Source: Botrimarina hoheduenensis (GTDB taxonomy: Bacteria > Planctomycetota > Planctomycetia > Pirellulales > Lacipirellulaceae). Taken from it: a stretch of DNA of 64,000 nucleotides. The DNA lies in the NCBI RefSeq assembly GCF_007859815.1, contig NZ_SJPH01000001.1:241987-305986 (forward strand), given 5' to 3'. The notes below the pieces were generated by a model. It was not told the DNA's origin, made no database searches, and worked only from the letters and a program-made list of their open reading frames with translations. Made by a program: the position numbers and the translations under genes. How positions within the stretch are numbered: the stretch's first letter is position 1; the number at the start of each line of letters is the position of its first letter. This document shows, in pieces, positions 1 to 9,680 of this stretch.

Positions 1-15
1 GAGTCAGCCCGATGA
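1..15 (+). CDS. 3' tail of an upstream gene (partial)
   Basis: The first bases read in frame as Glu-Ser-Ala-Arg followed by TGA at 13-15. This stop overlaps the ATG of the next gene in an ATGA arrangement, a common translational-coupling junction that recurs in this window. Only four codons are visible, so no function can be given and the frame itself is an inference. Confidence 0.3.
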   Translation, partial: ESAR

Positions 16-401
16 CATCAGAAGCGGCGACCCCGCAAGCGCGTGGTCCTGCCCCTCGCCCGGTGGCAGAAAATCCGCGCCTCGCTGAGGTCGTATCAGA
101 ACTACAGCGACGCGGCTACGAAGCGCTCCAGCGTGAGCAAGCGGTGAAGATGGTGTCCGCGAGCGTTGCGGTGCGACGGTCGTTGGTGGACGAGCTGCTG
201 AGCTTTGGCGGGGCCGACGCGACACGCCTGATGTTGCTGCTGGCCCGTGATGAGAATGCGGGAGTTCGGGCGGAGGCGCTGCAGGCGCTCGGTGCGTCGC
301 CGCATGCGTCGCTGGTTCGCGAGGCGCTGACGATCGCCCTGCGGGATCCGGATCCGAAGGTGGCACGGCTGGCCGACGAGCTGCGCGAGCGACTGCGCTA
401 G
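12..401 (+). CDS. HEAT-repeat domain protein
   Basis: A 129-residue protein with no signal peptide or membrane segment. After a Pro/Ala-rich start of about 20 residues it is helical, and the second half reads as HEAT / PBS-lyase-type repeats: a helix with LLLARDENAGVRAEALQALG, then a second copy around DPDPKVARLADEL. Such repeats normally form a curved protein-binding scaffold. Its start overlaps the preceding stop by 4 nt, suggesting it is the last gene of an operon that begins outside the window. Its TAG stop lies in the palindrome CTAG at 398-401, which also supplies the stop of the convergent gene. The specific role is unknown. Confidence 0.6.
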   Translation: MTSEAATPQARGPAPRPVAENPRLAEVVSELQRRGYEALQREQAVKMVSASVAVRRSLVDELLSFGGADATRLMLLLARDENAGVRAEALQALGASPHASLVREALTIALRDPDPKVARLADELRERLR

Positions 402-1759
402 CGACGCAATTCGCCCACCGGCGTGACGCGCTGCGCGGTCAGGTGATCTTTGCCATACTGCGGCATGAAGCCTCGCGATCCGCTCACGCCGACGCGCTTG
501 CCCAGAAGGGGTGCCAGATCGACGCCGCGCGAAGCGGTGACCAGCGTAACGATTTGTCCCTCTGCTCCAACCAGGGCATGCGTAGGAGCGCCGGGCGTTG
601 AAGAGACGACTGGTCGGAGTTTGCCGATGGCGTCGTAACCCAGCCGAGCTGCTTCGTTCTCAGAATCATCGCTGGCGGGGTTTGAGGGACTGGTCTTGGT
701 ACGGCGGACGGGAGGGGCCAGCCGCGTGGTTCCGGCTACTGCTGAGCGATTCGCGATATCGGCAAACCGATCGATCCGCGTTGCCAGATCGCGTGCGAGC
801 GCACGCTCACGCTCGTCGGCAGCGGCCAGCGAGAGCAGATCGGCTTCCGCCCGGAGCGGTCCTAGTCGCCACGACGAAGTCGCGTTTGCGACAACCGTCG
901 AGAGCGCAAACTCGGCTGCCGACAAGCGAGCAGCGAAGGGGGCTTCGTCCGCTTTAGATGGCGTGACTTCCGCAAGGGGGGCTCGGGGCAACGCACGGGA
1001 AGGAGTCAGCGGGGTGGCAGAAGGCGCTAGCGACGAGACTTCGGCGCTAGCGTCCGGCGCAGCAGTTACAGAACGTGCGGTGCTCGGGTAGCGCGAGGGC
1101 GAACTGCTCGGCGGGGAAGTTGCTGCGGTGGCGTGGGGCAGAGCCGGGAGCTGAAACAGCGGCGGCGGTTCGTCGGCCTCGGCCTCATGGGCGACGGTTG
1201 CTACAGAAGCGCCGGAGCGGCCCGTCTCGGTGATGCTGGCTTCACGGACCGGTGTCTCTGCGAATCGTAGGTCGGTCGTGCGGACCCAGCGGTAGTCACC
1301 TTCTGGTGGTTCGATGCGCCACCAGACCTTGCCGCTGGCTTGCTTCACACGGCTGATGAGCCGAACTCTTTCTCCCGCAGCGAGCCGGAGGGTACGTTCA
1401 GCACGGAGCCCTGCGTTGTTGCAGGCCAGGGCGTCGGCGGGCCGGAGAAGGGTTCCCCAACCGTCGGGCTCGCGCTGGACAACCTGCGCATCGATTCCAC
1501 TTGTGGCGTCGGCCGGCGGGCGGATCGCGGTGAAACCGTCACGCTCAAGGTAAACAACCACCCTGGAACCCGCTTTGAGCCGACAAGCCGGCGAACGCGT
1601 TTCGGCGGAGGTCCAGCAGGTGGTGTCGTTCAAAACAATCGCTTGCGCAAGGGGCTCCGTCGCGGCCACATCGCTACCGGCGAAGAGCCCCCCGCAAAGA
1701 ACAACGGCAAGCAGAGTGCCCGTCGGACACCGTGCAGCGTGAGAATTGAAAGGAAGCAT
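398..1759 (-). CDS. Exported protein with SH3-like domain
   Basis: The frame is open further upstream to 1849. I prefer the ATG at 1759 because it begins a clear signal peptide (MLPFNSHAARC, then a hydrophobic stretch ending near SDVAA), giving 453 residues. The N-terminal half has a beta-rich region resembling bacterial SH3-type domains, with WWRIEPPEGDYRWV around residues 150-165. The middle is a long Ser/Pro/Ala-rich linker, followed by a helical stretch of about 60 residues. The final 70 residues form another compact beta-rich domain (LVGAEGQIVTLVT, GKRVGVSG). It is probably periplasmic and could bind envelope polymers, but that is inference. Divergent from the kinase gene across 283 bp. 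Confidence 0.6.
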   Translation of the reverse strand: MLPFNSHAARCPTGTLLAVVLCGGLFAGSDVAATEPLAQAIVLNDTTCWTSAETRSPACRLKAGSRVVVYLERDGFTAIRPPADATSGIDAQVVQREPDGWGTLLRPADALACNNAGLRAERTLRLAAGERVRLISRVKQASGKVWWRIEPPEGDYRWVRTTDLRFAETPVREASITETGRSGASVATVAHEAEADEPPPLFQLPALPHATAATSPPSSSPSRYPSTARSVTAAPDASAEVSSLAPSATPLTPSRALPRAPLAEVTPSKADEAPFAARLSAAEFALSTVVANATSSWRLGPLRAEADLLSLAAADERERALARDLATRIDRFADIANRSAVAGTTRLAPPVRRTKTSPSNPASDDSENEAARLGYDAIGKLRPVVSSTPGAPTHALVGAEGQIVTLVTASRGVDLAPLLGKRVGVSGSRGFMPQYGKDHLTAQRVTPVGELRR

Positions 1760-2042
1760 GGCAGGGGCCGGGGACCGAAGGGGGGGCCGGTTGTCTTGCA
1801 AGGACGGACACGTCAGGGACGGCTCGCACGAAGTGGGTGCGAGGCGCACTAGCGAGCGTCTGTTAACAGAACCGCCACGCCGCTCCCAGGCCGGTCGGGG
1901 CCGCCGCTGCTAGCTGCGCAAGCAGTCGTCAACTACGTTGCTGTTTAGAGGACCGTAGCGATACTTATTGGCCGATAGCGGTGCGGTCTGGCGCAGGACC
2001 CCGTTCCCCCCACCCCGACTACTTCTCCTGGTTAGTGCGTCC

Positions 2043-3902
2043 ATGAACCCCGAGCGGCTCGGCCCCTACTTTATTGATAGCCAGATCGGCAAAGGGGGCA
2101 TGGGGTGCGTCTATCGGGCGACTCACCGCGACACGGGGGAGATCGCGGCGATCAAATCTTTGGCTTCCAATTTGGCGGCGAGCGAGGGCTTTCGCGATCG
2201 CTTTCAGAGCGAGATCGATTCGCTCCGCAAGCTGCGTCACGCGAGCATCGTTCGCTTGCTGGGCCATGGCGAAGAGGCGGGCCAGCTGTTCTATGCCATG
2301 GAGTTGGTGGACGGTCCGAGCCTTGAACAAGAGCTACGGCGCGGCCGTCGGTTCACCTGGCGCGAAGTGACCCAGATCGCCATCCAGATCAGCCGTGCCC
2401 TGAAGCACGCCCACGATCACGGCGTCGTCCACCGCGATATCAAACCGGCCAACCTGCTGCTGACCCCGCGTGGCGATATCAAGATTGCCGATTTCGGGAT
2501 CGCTCGGCTGTTTGGCTCCACGGGCTCGACGATCGCGGGGGGCGTCTTGGGGACCGCCGACTATATGTCGCCCGAACAGGCGGCGGGCAAACCCGTCACT
2601 GCCCGGTGCGATCAATACGCCTTGGGGTGTGTCATGTACACGCTCTTGACCGGTCGGACACCGTTCCGGGCTGACGACGTCGCGGCGATGCTGCAGATGC
2701 AACGCTGGGCGATGCCCGAGTCGGTCCGGCGCTACGCTCCCGAGACGCCGGTCCAGCTGGAGCAAGCGATGCAACAACTGCTGGAGAAAGACCCAGCAGA
2801 TCGGTACCCCAATACGGACGTGCTGGCGCGTCATCTGGAGGCGATGCTCAAAGCGTTTGCGCGGCCCAAAGAGGATGGCTTTGAGCTCGCCGAGGCAGAG
2901 ACCCCCGCCGCGGCATCGAGCGTTCTGGATGCGGCACTGGATGAAACACGCGACGCCCACGCTGGCGATTCGCTCCTAGAAGACCAGGAGGAAGAGGAAG
3001 ACGCCCTGTCGCTCGTCGAGGTCCACGAAGACTCTGGCGTTATCGAGCCCTTCACGCGCGCACCGTCGCGCTACACCGTCGTGCCCGCGAACGAGCATCA
3101 GGAAGATTCGGGCCCGATGCGCGGCTCGCTGGTGGCGATGCTGCTCTGGTTAGGGACATTGGCGGCCGCGCTGACGCTCTTTGTTTGGTGGTGGAGCCGG
3201 CCTCCTGCGGCGGATGATCTTTACGAAAGCATCCAGGCCAGTCGCGAAAGTGTGCAGGCACCGGGAACGGCCGCACGCTCCATCGAGCGTTTCCTCGACC
3301 TCTACCCGAACGATCCCCGCGCGGACGAGGTCCGCGAGTTTGGCCGTACGGTCGAGCTGCAGCAGATGCGGAACCGACGGGCTCTGTCGCTGTGGATCGG
3401 CGAGCGGTTGGGTCGCGCGGCCCAGCCCGAAGACCTGCTGTATCGCAGCACGATGCTGCAACGTGAACGTGATCCGGACGGTGCCGCTGCGGCGCTGGAG
3501 TCTTTGGCTCTGCTGGCTGAAAGTCAGGCGGTGGATGAAGGCTTGGAGGGCCAAGAGGAAGAATCTCAGCGGTTGACCGCGCTGGCCGAACTCGTTCGTT
3601 CCGAGGCGGAAGCCCTCCGCAAGAATCGCCTCGCCGAATTGGCACAGATGTTCGAGTACACGCGTGATCGGCTCGCAGCGGCCCGCAAACGGCTCCACGC
3701 GGGTGATGCCGCCGGGGCCGCCGAACTGGCCGCTGCCGTTTCCCGGGTGCTCCCCGAGAGCGACGCCACGGCTCCGCTGATCGAGCAGGCTCAACAGTTA
3801 GTCCGCGAAGCAGAATCGCTTCGAGCGAAGCCTCCTGCGAGCAGTTCCGTGCCGAACGAGGTCCAGAAACCGGCGGCAATCCCGGGCCCAATCAAGCCCT
3901 AG
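2043..3902 (+). CDS. Transmembrane Hanks-type Ser/Thr protein kinase
   Basis: From the ATG at 2043 the protein has 619 residues; an upstream start at 1968 would add a non-kinase-like 25 residues. The kinase domain is complete: glycine loop GKGGMG at 16-21, ATP lysine K38, catalytic HRD at 130-132 within VHRDIKPAN, Mg-binding DFG at 150-152, and an activation segment ending GTADYMSPEQ. An acidic linker follows (residues about 300-345), then one membrane helix near 361-384. The last 230 residues are an extracytoplasmic, helical, TPR-like region. This is the layout of bacterial receptor-like kinases such as PknB, but with a helical sensor instead of PASTA repeats. Substrates are not deducible. 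Confidence 0.9.
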   Translation: MNPERLGPYFIDSQIGKGGMGCVYRATHRDTGEIAAIKSLASNLAASEGFRDRFQSEIDSLRKLRHASIVRLLGHGEEAGQLFYAMELVDGPSLEQELRRGRRFTWREVTQIAIQISRALKHAHDHGVVHRDIKPANLLLTPRGDIKIADFGIARLFGSTGSTIAGGVLGTADYMSPEQAAGKPVTARCDQYALGCVMYTLLTGRTPFRADDVAAMLQMQRWAMPESVRRYAPETPVQLEQAMQQLLEKDPADRYPNTDVLARHLEAMLKAFARPKEDGFELAEAETPAAASSVLDAALDETRDAHAGDSLLEDQEEEEDALSLVEVHEDSGVIEPFTRAPSRYTVVPANEHQEDSGPMRGSLVAMLLWLGTLAAALTLFVWWWSRPPAADDLYESIQASRESVQAPGTAARSIERFLDLYPNDPRADEVREFGRTVELQQMRNRRALSLWIGERLGRAAQPEDLLYRSTMLQRERDPDGAAAALESLALLAESQAVDEGLEGQEEESQRLTALAELVRSEAEALRKNRLAELAQMFEYTRDRLAAARKRLHAGDAAGAAELAAAVSRVLPESDATAPLIEQAQQLVREAESLRAKPPASSSVPNEVQKPAAIPGPIKP

Positions 3903-4026
3903 CGCGTGAAACTGCGTGCCTCAACCGGCGGTATGCCACGGCTTGCGAATCGCCTGTGAGTGCGCCACGCTGCTAGAGAATTTCTTCTGCCCGGATTACT
4001 CCCGTTGTTTCTGAGAACGTTGCGTT

Positions 4027-5337
4027 ATGCCTTCGACAGACCCTCGCTACGCCAACAGTCGCGTCGCTTTTGCAACAGCCAAGCGGCTGATGCCAGGGGG
4101 CGTCAACAGTCCTGCGCGGGCGTTTGGCGCGGTGGGAGGCGAGCCCCTGTTTATCGATCACGCTGAAGGGGCTTATCTCTACGACGTCGATGGAAACCGC
4201 TACATCGACTACATCGGCTCGTGGGGACCGATGATTCTCGGCCATGCCTATCCGGCGGTGGTTCAAGGTGTTCAGCAAGCGGTTGCTCGGGGAGCAAGCT
4301 TCGGGGCCCCGACCGAAGCAGAGAGCGAGCTCGCGCAGCTGATCATCGAGATGGTGCCGAGCATTGAGCGTGTGCGGCTGGTCAGTTCGGGCACCGAGGC
4401 CGCGATGAGCGCGATTCGCTTGGCGCGGGGCTACACCGGACGCGATCGGATCATCAAATTCGCGGGCAACTATCACGGCCACGTCGATAGCCTGCTGGTG
4501 GCCGCCGGCAGCAGCGCGGCGACGCTGGGCCAGCCTAACTCTCCCGGCGTGACCGCCGGCACAGCGGCCGACACCCTGGTGCTGCCCTACAACGATCCTG
4601 CAGCTCTCGCACAGGCGTTTGCCAAGTATGGCAACGAGATTGCCGCGGTGGCGTTTGAACCAGTGTGCGGCAACATGGGCGTGATTGTGCCGAGTGCCGA
4701 ATTTCTCGCTGCTCTGCAAACCATCCCCAGGACCCACGGGGCTCTGTTGCTTTGCGACGAGGTGATGACCGGCTTCCGGCTCGCGCCCGGTGGTGCCCAA
4801 GAACGATTGGGGATCGAGCCCGATCTAACGACCTTGGGAAAGATCGTGGGCGGAGGCTTGCCGGTCGGGGCCTACGGCGGCAAGTCGGAAGTGATGGCGC
4901 ACGTGCTGCCCGAGGGGCCCGTGTTTCAGGCCGGCACGCTCAGCGGCAACCCCTTGGCGACCGCCGCTGGCGCGGCAACGCTGCGGGCGCTGCGCGAGAC
5001 GAATCCTTACCCGCGGCTCGAAGCGATCGGTCAGCGCTTTGCCGAAGGCCTTGCCGCTGCGGCCCAAGCCGCCGGCGTGCCGCATGTTGTGCAGAGCATC
5101 GGCAGCATGGTGACGCTGTTCTTCCATAAGGGACCGGTTCGCTCTTGGGATGACGCGGCGCAGTGCGACACGGCTCTTTTCGGGCGCTTCTTTTGGGCCA
5201 TGCTGGATCGCGGCGTGTATCTGCCCTGCAGCCAGTACGAGGCCTGCTTCCTCTCCGCTGCGCACAGCGACGCGGATCTCGATCACACGATCAGCGCCGC
5301 CCACGAGGCCCTTGCCGAGGCGGTTGCCGCGGGCTGA
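4027..5337 (+). CDS. hemL: Glutamate-1-semialdehyde 2,1-aminomutase
   Basis: HemL converts glutamate-1-semialdehyde to 5-aminolevulinate using pyridoxal phosphate, the last step of the C5 route into heme and other tetrapyrroles. At 436 residues the protein matches the family length. Visible signatures are the N-terminal MPGGVNSPARAF, the substrate/PLP region SSGTEAAMSAIRLARG, the cofactor-binding LLCDEVMTGFR, and the Schiff-base lysine K272 in TTLGKIVGGGLPVGAYGG. No defect is apparent. It follows the kinase gene by 124 bp in the same direction and converges on tsaB with a 25-bp gap. Confidence 0.95.
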   Translation: MPSTDPRYANSRVAFATAKRLMPGGVNSPARAFGAVGGEPLFIDHAEGAYLYDVDGNRYIDYIGSWGPMILGHAYPAVVQGVQQAVARGASFGAPTEAESELAQLIIEMVPSIERVRLVSSGTEAAMSAIRLARGYTGRDRIIKFAGNYHGHVDSLLVAAGSSAATLGQPNSPGVTAGTAADTLVLPYNDPAALAQAFAKYGNEIAAVAFEPVCGNMGVIVPSAEFLAALQTIPRTHGALLLCDEVMTGFRLAPGGAQERLGIEPDLTTLGKIVGGGLPVGAYGGKSEVMAHVLPEGPVFQAGTLSGNPLATAAGAATLRALRETNPYPRLEAIGQRFAEGLAAAAQAAGVPHVVQSIGSMVTLFFHKGPVRSWDDAAQCDTALFGRFFWAMLDRGVYLPCSQYEACFLSAAHSDADLDHTISAAHEALAEAVAAG

Positions 5338-5362
5338 GCCTTCGGGCCAACCGCCCGGGCCG

Positions 5363-6094
5363 TCAGGTTGAATCCGACTGTGCCGCTTTTTCCTCGGCAG
5401 CGCTGGGCCGGCAGTAGTCGATCGTGAGCTCAAACGGCGAGATCGACCGTCCGGCAGCGACTTCGACGGCCGCCAGATGGGCCACCGCGACAGCGCTCGG
5501 TTTGGCGAGAATCGCTCGACTGGTGGAGGGCCAGTCGTCCCGCTCCGCCAGATTCGCCGCCAGCGGGCTGACAACGAGGTCGCCTTTCACGAGCTTGGAC
5601 ACGAAGGAGGGCAGGGTGAGGCGTTGGGTCGCAACGCCGGCTGCAGGGGATTCTCCGGCAGCGAAGTGCACCGCGAAGACTTCGCCCCGCTGGGCGTCGA
5701 GCACCCCCCAAACCGCCCCCGTGGTTTCCGCTGAGTGGGCCAGAGCGGCCAGTGTGTTGACGCCGACCACGGTGGCTCCGGCGGCATAGGCGAGCGTTTT
5801 GGCCGTGGTGACCCCCACGCGGAGACCCGTGAACGAGCCCGGGCCCGAGGCAACGGCAACCACATCGAGCGAGTGGGGCGACCAACCGTGCTCGGCCAGC
5901 AAGGCCCCGATCGCCGGTGCTAAACTTTGGGCAGACCGCTGATCCGTGCGTAATTCCGCGGAGCCAATCAGCTGGAGGGCCCCCTGAGCGGTGATCTGCG
6001 CAAGGGCGACCGAGCCGTACCGATCGGCGGTTTCCACGGCCAGCAGCCGAGTGGGCGGCTCGATCTGGTGGGGGCGAGTTTTCAGGGACATCAA
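5363..6094 (-). CDS. tsaB: tRNA t6A biosynthesis protein TsaB
   Basis: A 243-residue member of the ASKHA-fold family. It shows the N-terminal LLAVETADRYGSVAL strand, the family hallmark GPGSFTGLRVG around residues 85-95, and the C-terminal YCRPSAAEEKA. TsaB is the non-catalytic partner of TsaD; with TsaE it forms the complex that transfers threonylcarbamoyl to A37 of ANN-decoding tRNAs. TsaE is encoded about 33 kb away in this same window (38485-38934). Two adjacent Met codons make the first residue ambiguous. It is divergent from the phosphoesterase gene across 177 bp. Confidence 0.92.
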   Translation of the reverse strand: MMSLKTRPHQIEPPTRLLAVETADRYGSVALAQITAQGALQLIGSAELRTDQRSAQSLAPAIGALLAEHGWSPHSLDVVAVASGPGSFTGLRVGVTTAKTLAYAAGATVVGVNTLAALAHSAETTGAVWGVLDAQRGEVFAVHFAAGESPAAGVATQRLTLPSFVSKLVKGDLVVSPLAANLAERDDWPSTSRAILAKPSAVAVAHLAAVEVAAGRSISPFELTIDYCRPSAAEEKAAQSDST

Positions 6095-6271
6095 ATCGCC
6101 TTGCGGGCAGGCAAGCCAACAAACCCCGGCCAGGGGGCTCTGGGAACGGGCCCTCGGCTTGACCGAAGTTTTTGCCGGTTCTAGTGTTATGAGTTCGGCG
6201 GAATCTGCGATGGGGGATCGCGGCGAGCATTATTATCGATTTAGCGGCGGTCAGCCGGAAGGGCGTGTGCG

Positions 6272-7024
6272 TTGAAACGGGCGATCATCAGCGACATCCA
6301 CGGCAATCTCGAGGCGGTAAAGACCGTCCTGAAGCACATCGCCGAGCAACGGGTCGAAGAGGTTTTCTGCCTCGGCGACGTCATCGGCTACGGGCCCAAC
6401 CCGTGCGAGTGCCTCGATGCGGTGATCGACAACTGCAAGGTCGCGCTGCTTGGCAACCATGACCAAGGCGCGCTCTTTGACCCGGAAGGGTTTAACAGTG
6501 GTGCCGAGCGGGCCATTTTCTGGACCCGCGACCAGCTCGAGAATCCGCGTGCCAGCCGCGAACGCACCGACGAGCGCTGGGATTTTCTCGGCGGCCTGCC
6601 ACGGATCCATCGCGATGGCTCGTGGCTGTACGTGCACGGCTCGGCCCGCAATCCGGTGAACGAGTACGTTTTTCCGGAAGACATCTACAACCAGAAGAAG
6701 ATGGAGAAGCTTTTTAGCCTTGTGACGCACGCCTGCTTCCAGGGACACACGCACGTTCCCGGCGTGTTCACCGAGAGCCGCAACTTCATCACCCCCGAAG
6801 AGACCGACTACGTTTATCCGGTTACCGACCAAAAATTCATGGTGAATGTCGGATCGGTTGGTCAGCCCCGAGATGGCGATCCCCGAGCGTGCTACATCGT
6901 TCAGGAAGATCACCAGATTACGTTTCACCGCGTGGAATACGACATCAACGCGACGGCCGACCAGATCTACGCCACTCCCGAACTCGACAATTTTCTGGGT
7001 GATCGTCTGAAGCAAGGACGCTAG
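6272..7024 (+). CDS. Calcineurin-like metallophosphoesterase
   Basis: A 250-residue protein with the five metallophosphoesterase blocks: SDIHGN near residues 7-12, [16 protein letters not shown], a later His region, and QGHTHVPG. These ligate a dinuclear metal centre, and the length fits the small bacterial YfcE/MJ0936-type subfamily. The start is TTG at 6272; no in-frame ATG precedes the DIHGN block, so this codon is forced. It lies upstream of yidC in the same direction with a 219-bp gap. The physiological substrate cannot be inferred. Confidence 0.88.
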   Translation: MKRAIISDIHGNLEAVKTVLKHIAEQRVEEVFCLGDVIGYGPNPCECLDAVIDNCKVALLGNHDQGALFDPEGFNSGAERAIFWTRDQLENPRASRERTDERWDFLGGLPRIHRDGSWLYVHGSARNPVNEYVFPEDIYNQKKMEKLFSLVTHACFQGHTHVPGVFTESRNFITPEETDYVYPVTDQKFMVNVGSVGQPRDGDPRACYIVQEDHQITFHRVEYDINATADQIYATPELDNFLGDRLKQGR

Positions 7025-7243
7025 CGCTTCGTCTGCAAGGCCTCCGCAGCCCTCTTGGCGGCGTTTGGCTTTTTGCGGCGGTGCTTTAGCCCCACACGAC
7101 ACCAACCCTTCGCCCCACCCCCGTTTTTGCTGCGGTGCGTTCCGACCGCTAAGCAGCGCGGCGTTTTACCGGGCGGGCACGGCTCGGCCCGCATCCCTTT
7201 CTGGTAGCCGCCTCTCTCCCCTTTCGACCTTCGGCCCAAGTCT

Positions 7244-9661
7244 ATGACGCCACGCGGTCCACGCGGCGACCAATCGCAGCCCTTTGATCAGCGGTTCTTG
7301 CTGTTCATGTTGTTGTCGGTCTCGATCTTGATGATGTTCGGCGGACTAGGGGCTCCGCCGCCGGTTGAACCGGCCGCCCAAGGCGCTGCCGGAAATGTCG
7401 CTAACGAGAATTCCGACGAGTTCGCTGACGAACTCGCGGAAGATGCCGACATCGCCAAGCCCTCTGCCGGGAAGACCGAGCTAAGCGCCACCGCGAGCGA
7501 CCCGGACAACGCCATCGCCGCGGAAGAGGGCCCTGCCGCTGAGCCACAGAAGGTGGGCCTCGGTTCGGTCGATCCGGAGGCCCCCTACCGGATGTTGATC
7601 ACGCTGGACAACGTGGGTGCCGGGGTCGAGCGGGTCGAGCTCTCCAGCCCCGACTATCGCGATCTGGACGACCGCAGCGGATATCTGGGACGGCTCGGTG
7701 CGATCGACGCTCCCACCAAGGGGGCCCAGATAACGCTGGTCGGCCGCGGCACCCCCGCTGAGCAGGCCGGTCTGCAAGTGGGTGACATCATCACCTCGAT
7801 TCAGGTGACCAAAAAAGCCGAAGAAGGGCAGGCGACCGAGAAAAATTCGCTCACCTCAGCCGCAGAACTCGAAGCCGCTCTCGCGACCACCAAGCCGGGC
7901 CAGACGGTTCGGTTGGGCGTCAGCCGAACCGGCGCTAAGCAGCGTTCTGTCGAGATCAAGCTGATCCGCCAAACGCTCGATCTGATCCGCCCCGAGGCGG
8001 AGAATGTGCGGCTGCACTCTCCCGCGCTCGCGGAAACCTATCGGTCGGTCGGATCGCTGTTGGTGGGGCTCACGCGCGTTGGTTCGCTCAACACGGACGA
8101 CGAAGAGATCGTGGAAGCGAATCGTCGGCTCGCCACCGAAACCTGGAACGTGGTCGAGGCGGACGAGCAGAGCGTCACGTTCAGCAAGCAACTGGCCGAT
8201 CTGGGAGTGACGATCGAGAAACGCTACGTGCTGGCGCAGCTGCCCGCCGAAGGAGTCCAGAAGGCGACCCCTGCGTATCACTTCGATCTGCAGGTCTCGG
8301 TGCGCAACACCGGCACACGGGCGCAAGCGATCGGCTATGAGCTAACCGGGCCGAATGGCTTACCGATCGAAGGCCATTGGTATGCGTATAAGGTCGGCCG
8401 CGGCTTCAGCAGCTACGGCTTGCGTGACGTGGTGGTGCGCTATGCCAACGATAAATTTACCCAGATTTCTTGTGCGTCGGTGGTGAAGGGCGATGTTGAT
8501 CCGATGGGGCAGGGGGCCCCGTTGGCGTACGTTGGCGTTGATGCTCAGTACTTTGCTTCGATCATCATGCCGCAAAAGCCCACGCTGACGGATGTTCGGT
8601 TCTCTGAGGTGCGCGCGGTGCTGCCCACCGCGGACCCGGGCGGCGATGTCCGCGATAGCTGGAAGAACGCCTCGTTTGTGCTCAGCCGAAAGCCCGAGAA
8701 GCTTGAACCGGGCGCAGCGGCGCTTGTCGATGACTACCGCATCTTCGCCGGACCAAAACTCCCCGAACTGCTCGCCGAGTATCGCGTTAATGACGATCCG
8801 AATCACGCGATCGATGGCGTGCTGTACTACGGTTGGTTCGGCTGGGCGGCGCGTCCGATGCTGGGTCTGCTGCATATCTTTCACTCGATTTTCGGCAACT
8901 ACGGGATCGCGATCATCTTGCTGACGGTGGTGGTCCGCGGCGCCATGTTCCCGCTGAGCAAGCACCAGCAACAGAGCATGCAGAAAATGCAGCTCCTCAA
9001 ACCGGAGCTGGACCGTATCACGGAACGCTACAAGTCCGACGCTCAGAAGCGGGCCGCCGCGCAGCAAGAGCTCTTCCGCAAGAACAACTACAATCCGGCA
9101 GCGGGGTGCCTGCCGATGTTCATTCAGCTGCCCATCTTTATCGGTCTGTACCGGGCCTTGGCGGTTGATGTTGAGCTGCGGCAGGCACCGCTCTTTAGCG
9201 ATGCGATTCGCTTCTGTAGCAACCTGGCGGCCCCCGACATGTTCTACGACTGGTCGGCGCTGACGCCACGGTGGTGGGATAACGGGGAGGGGATGATCGC
9301 CCTGGGGCCGTACCTGAATCTGCTCCCGATTCTGTCGGTCGTGTTGTTCTTGGTGCAGTCCAAGATGACCATGCCTGAACCCACTAACGATCAGATGCGG
9401 CTGCAGCAGCAGATGATGAAGTACATGATGGGTTTCATGGGGCTGCTGCTGTTCAAAGTGGCGAGCGGACTGGCGTTGTACTTCATCGCGTCCAGCTTGT
9501 GGGGACTGGCCGAGCGCAAGCTGCTGCCCCGTCCCGCGTTGCCGGCAGGAGCGCTCGCCGCACCCGCCTCCGCGCCACTCGATAAGCCGGTGCGAACCGG
9601 TGGCAATAAGTCGCCACGAGGCGGACGCCGGGGCAAGCCGGGCGACAAGAAACGCCGCTAA
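7244..9661 (+). CDS. yidC: YidC/Oxa1 membrane insertase with embedded PDZ domain
   Basis: YidC inserts and folds inner-membrane proteins. The 805-residue protein has an N-terminal helix (residues about 12-30), a large periplasmic region, and the conserved 60KD_IMP core near 529-760 with IIL(L)[29 protein letters not shown] and two further helices. The tail is very basic ([14 protein letters not shown]), which in other YidC proteins aids ribosome contact. Unusually, residues about 152-250 read as a PDZ domain ([19 protein letters not shown]) placed before the beta-supersandwich. The next gene, mnmE, starts 19 bp downstream, reproducing the widespread yidC-mnmE neighbourhood. Confidence 0.93.
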   Translation: MTPRGPRGDQSQPFDQRFLLFMLLSVSILMMFGGLGAPPPVEPAAQGAAGNVANENSDEFADELAEDADIAKPSAGKTELSATASDPDNAIAAEEGPAAEPQKVGLGSVDPEAPYRMLITLDNVGAGVERVELSSPDYRDLDDRSGYLGRLGAIDAPTKGAQITLVGRGTPAEQAGLQVGDIITSIQVTKKAEEGQATEKNSLTSAAELEAALATTKPGQTVRLGVSRTGAKQRSVEIKLIRQTLDLIRPEAENVRLHSPALAETYRSVGSLLVGLTRVGSLNTDDEEIVEANRRLATETWNVVEADEQSVTFSKQLADLGVTIEKRYVLAQLPAEGVQKATPAYHFDLQVSVRNTGTRAQAIGYELTGPNGLPIEGHWYAYKVGRGFSSYGLRDVVVRYANDKFTQISCASVVKGDVDPMGQGAPLAYVGVDAQYFASIIMPQKPTLTDVRFSEVRAVLPTADPGGDVRDSWKNASFVLSRKPEKLEPGAAALVDDYRIFAGPKLPELLAEYRVNDDPNHAIDGVLYYGWFGWAARPMLGLLHIFHSIFGNYGIAIILLTVVVRGAMFPLSKHQQQSMQKMQLLKPELDRITERYKSDAQKRAAAQQELFRKNNYNPAAGCLPMFIQLPIFIGLYRALAVDVELRQAPLFSDAIRFCSNLAAPDMFYDWSALTPRWWDNGEGMIALGPYLNLLPILSVVLFLVQSKMTMPEPTNDQMRLQQQMMKYMMGFMGLLLFKVASGLALYFIASSLWGLAERKLLPRPALPAGALAAPASAPLDKPVRTGGNKSPRGGRRGKPGDKKRR

Positions 9662-9680
9662 GTCGGGGGAGCCTTTTCGT

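Noticed and set aside
7021..7239. A 72-residue Lys/Arg-rich open frame on the minus strand between the phosphoesterase and yidC genes
   Set aside because: Its composition follows from GC-rich intergenic sequence, it is antisense to the co-directional block, no ribosome site precedes it, and it matches no ribosomal protein I recognise (bL34 and RnpA, often near yidC, are not there).
9600..9680. An mnmE start at 9600 within yidC
   Set aside because: The extra residues are a frame shadow of the yidC tail; the MnmE N-terminus aligns from TTG 9681, which has a purine-rich site.
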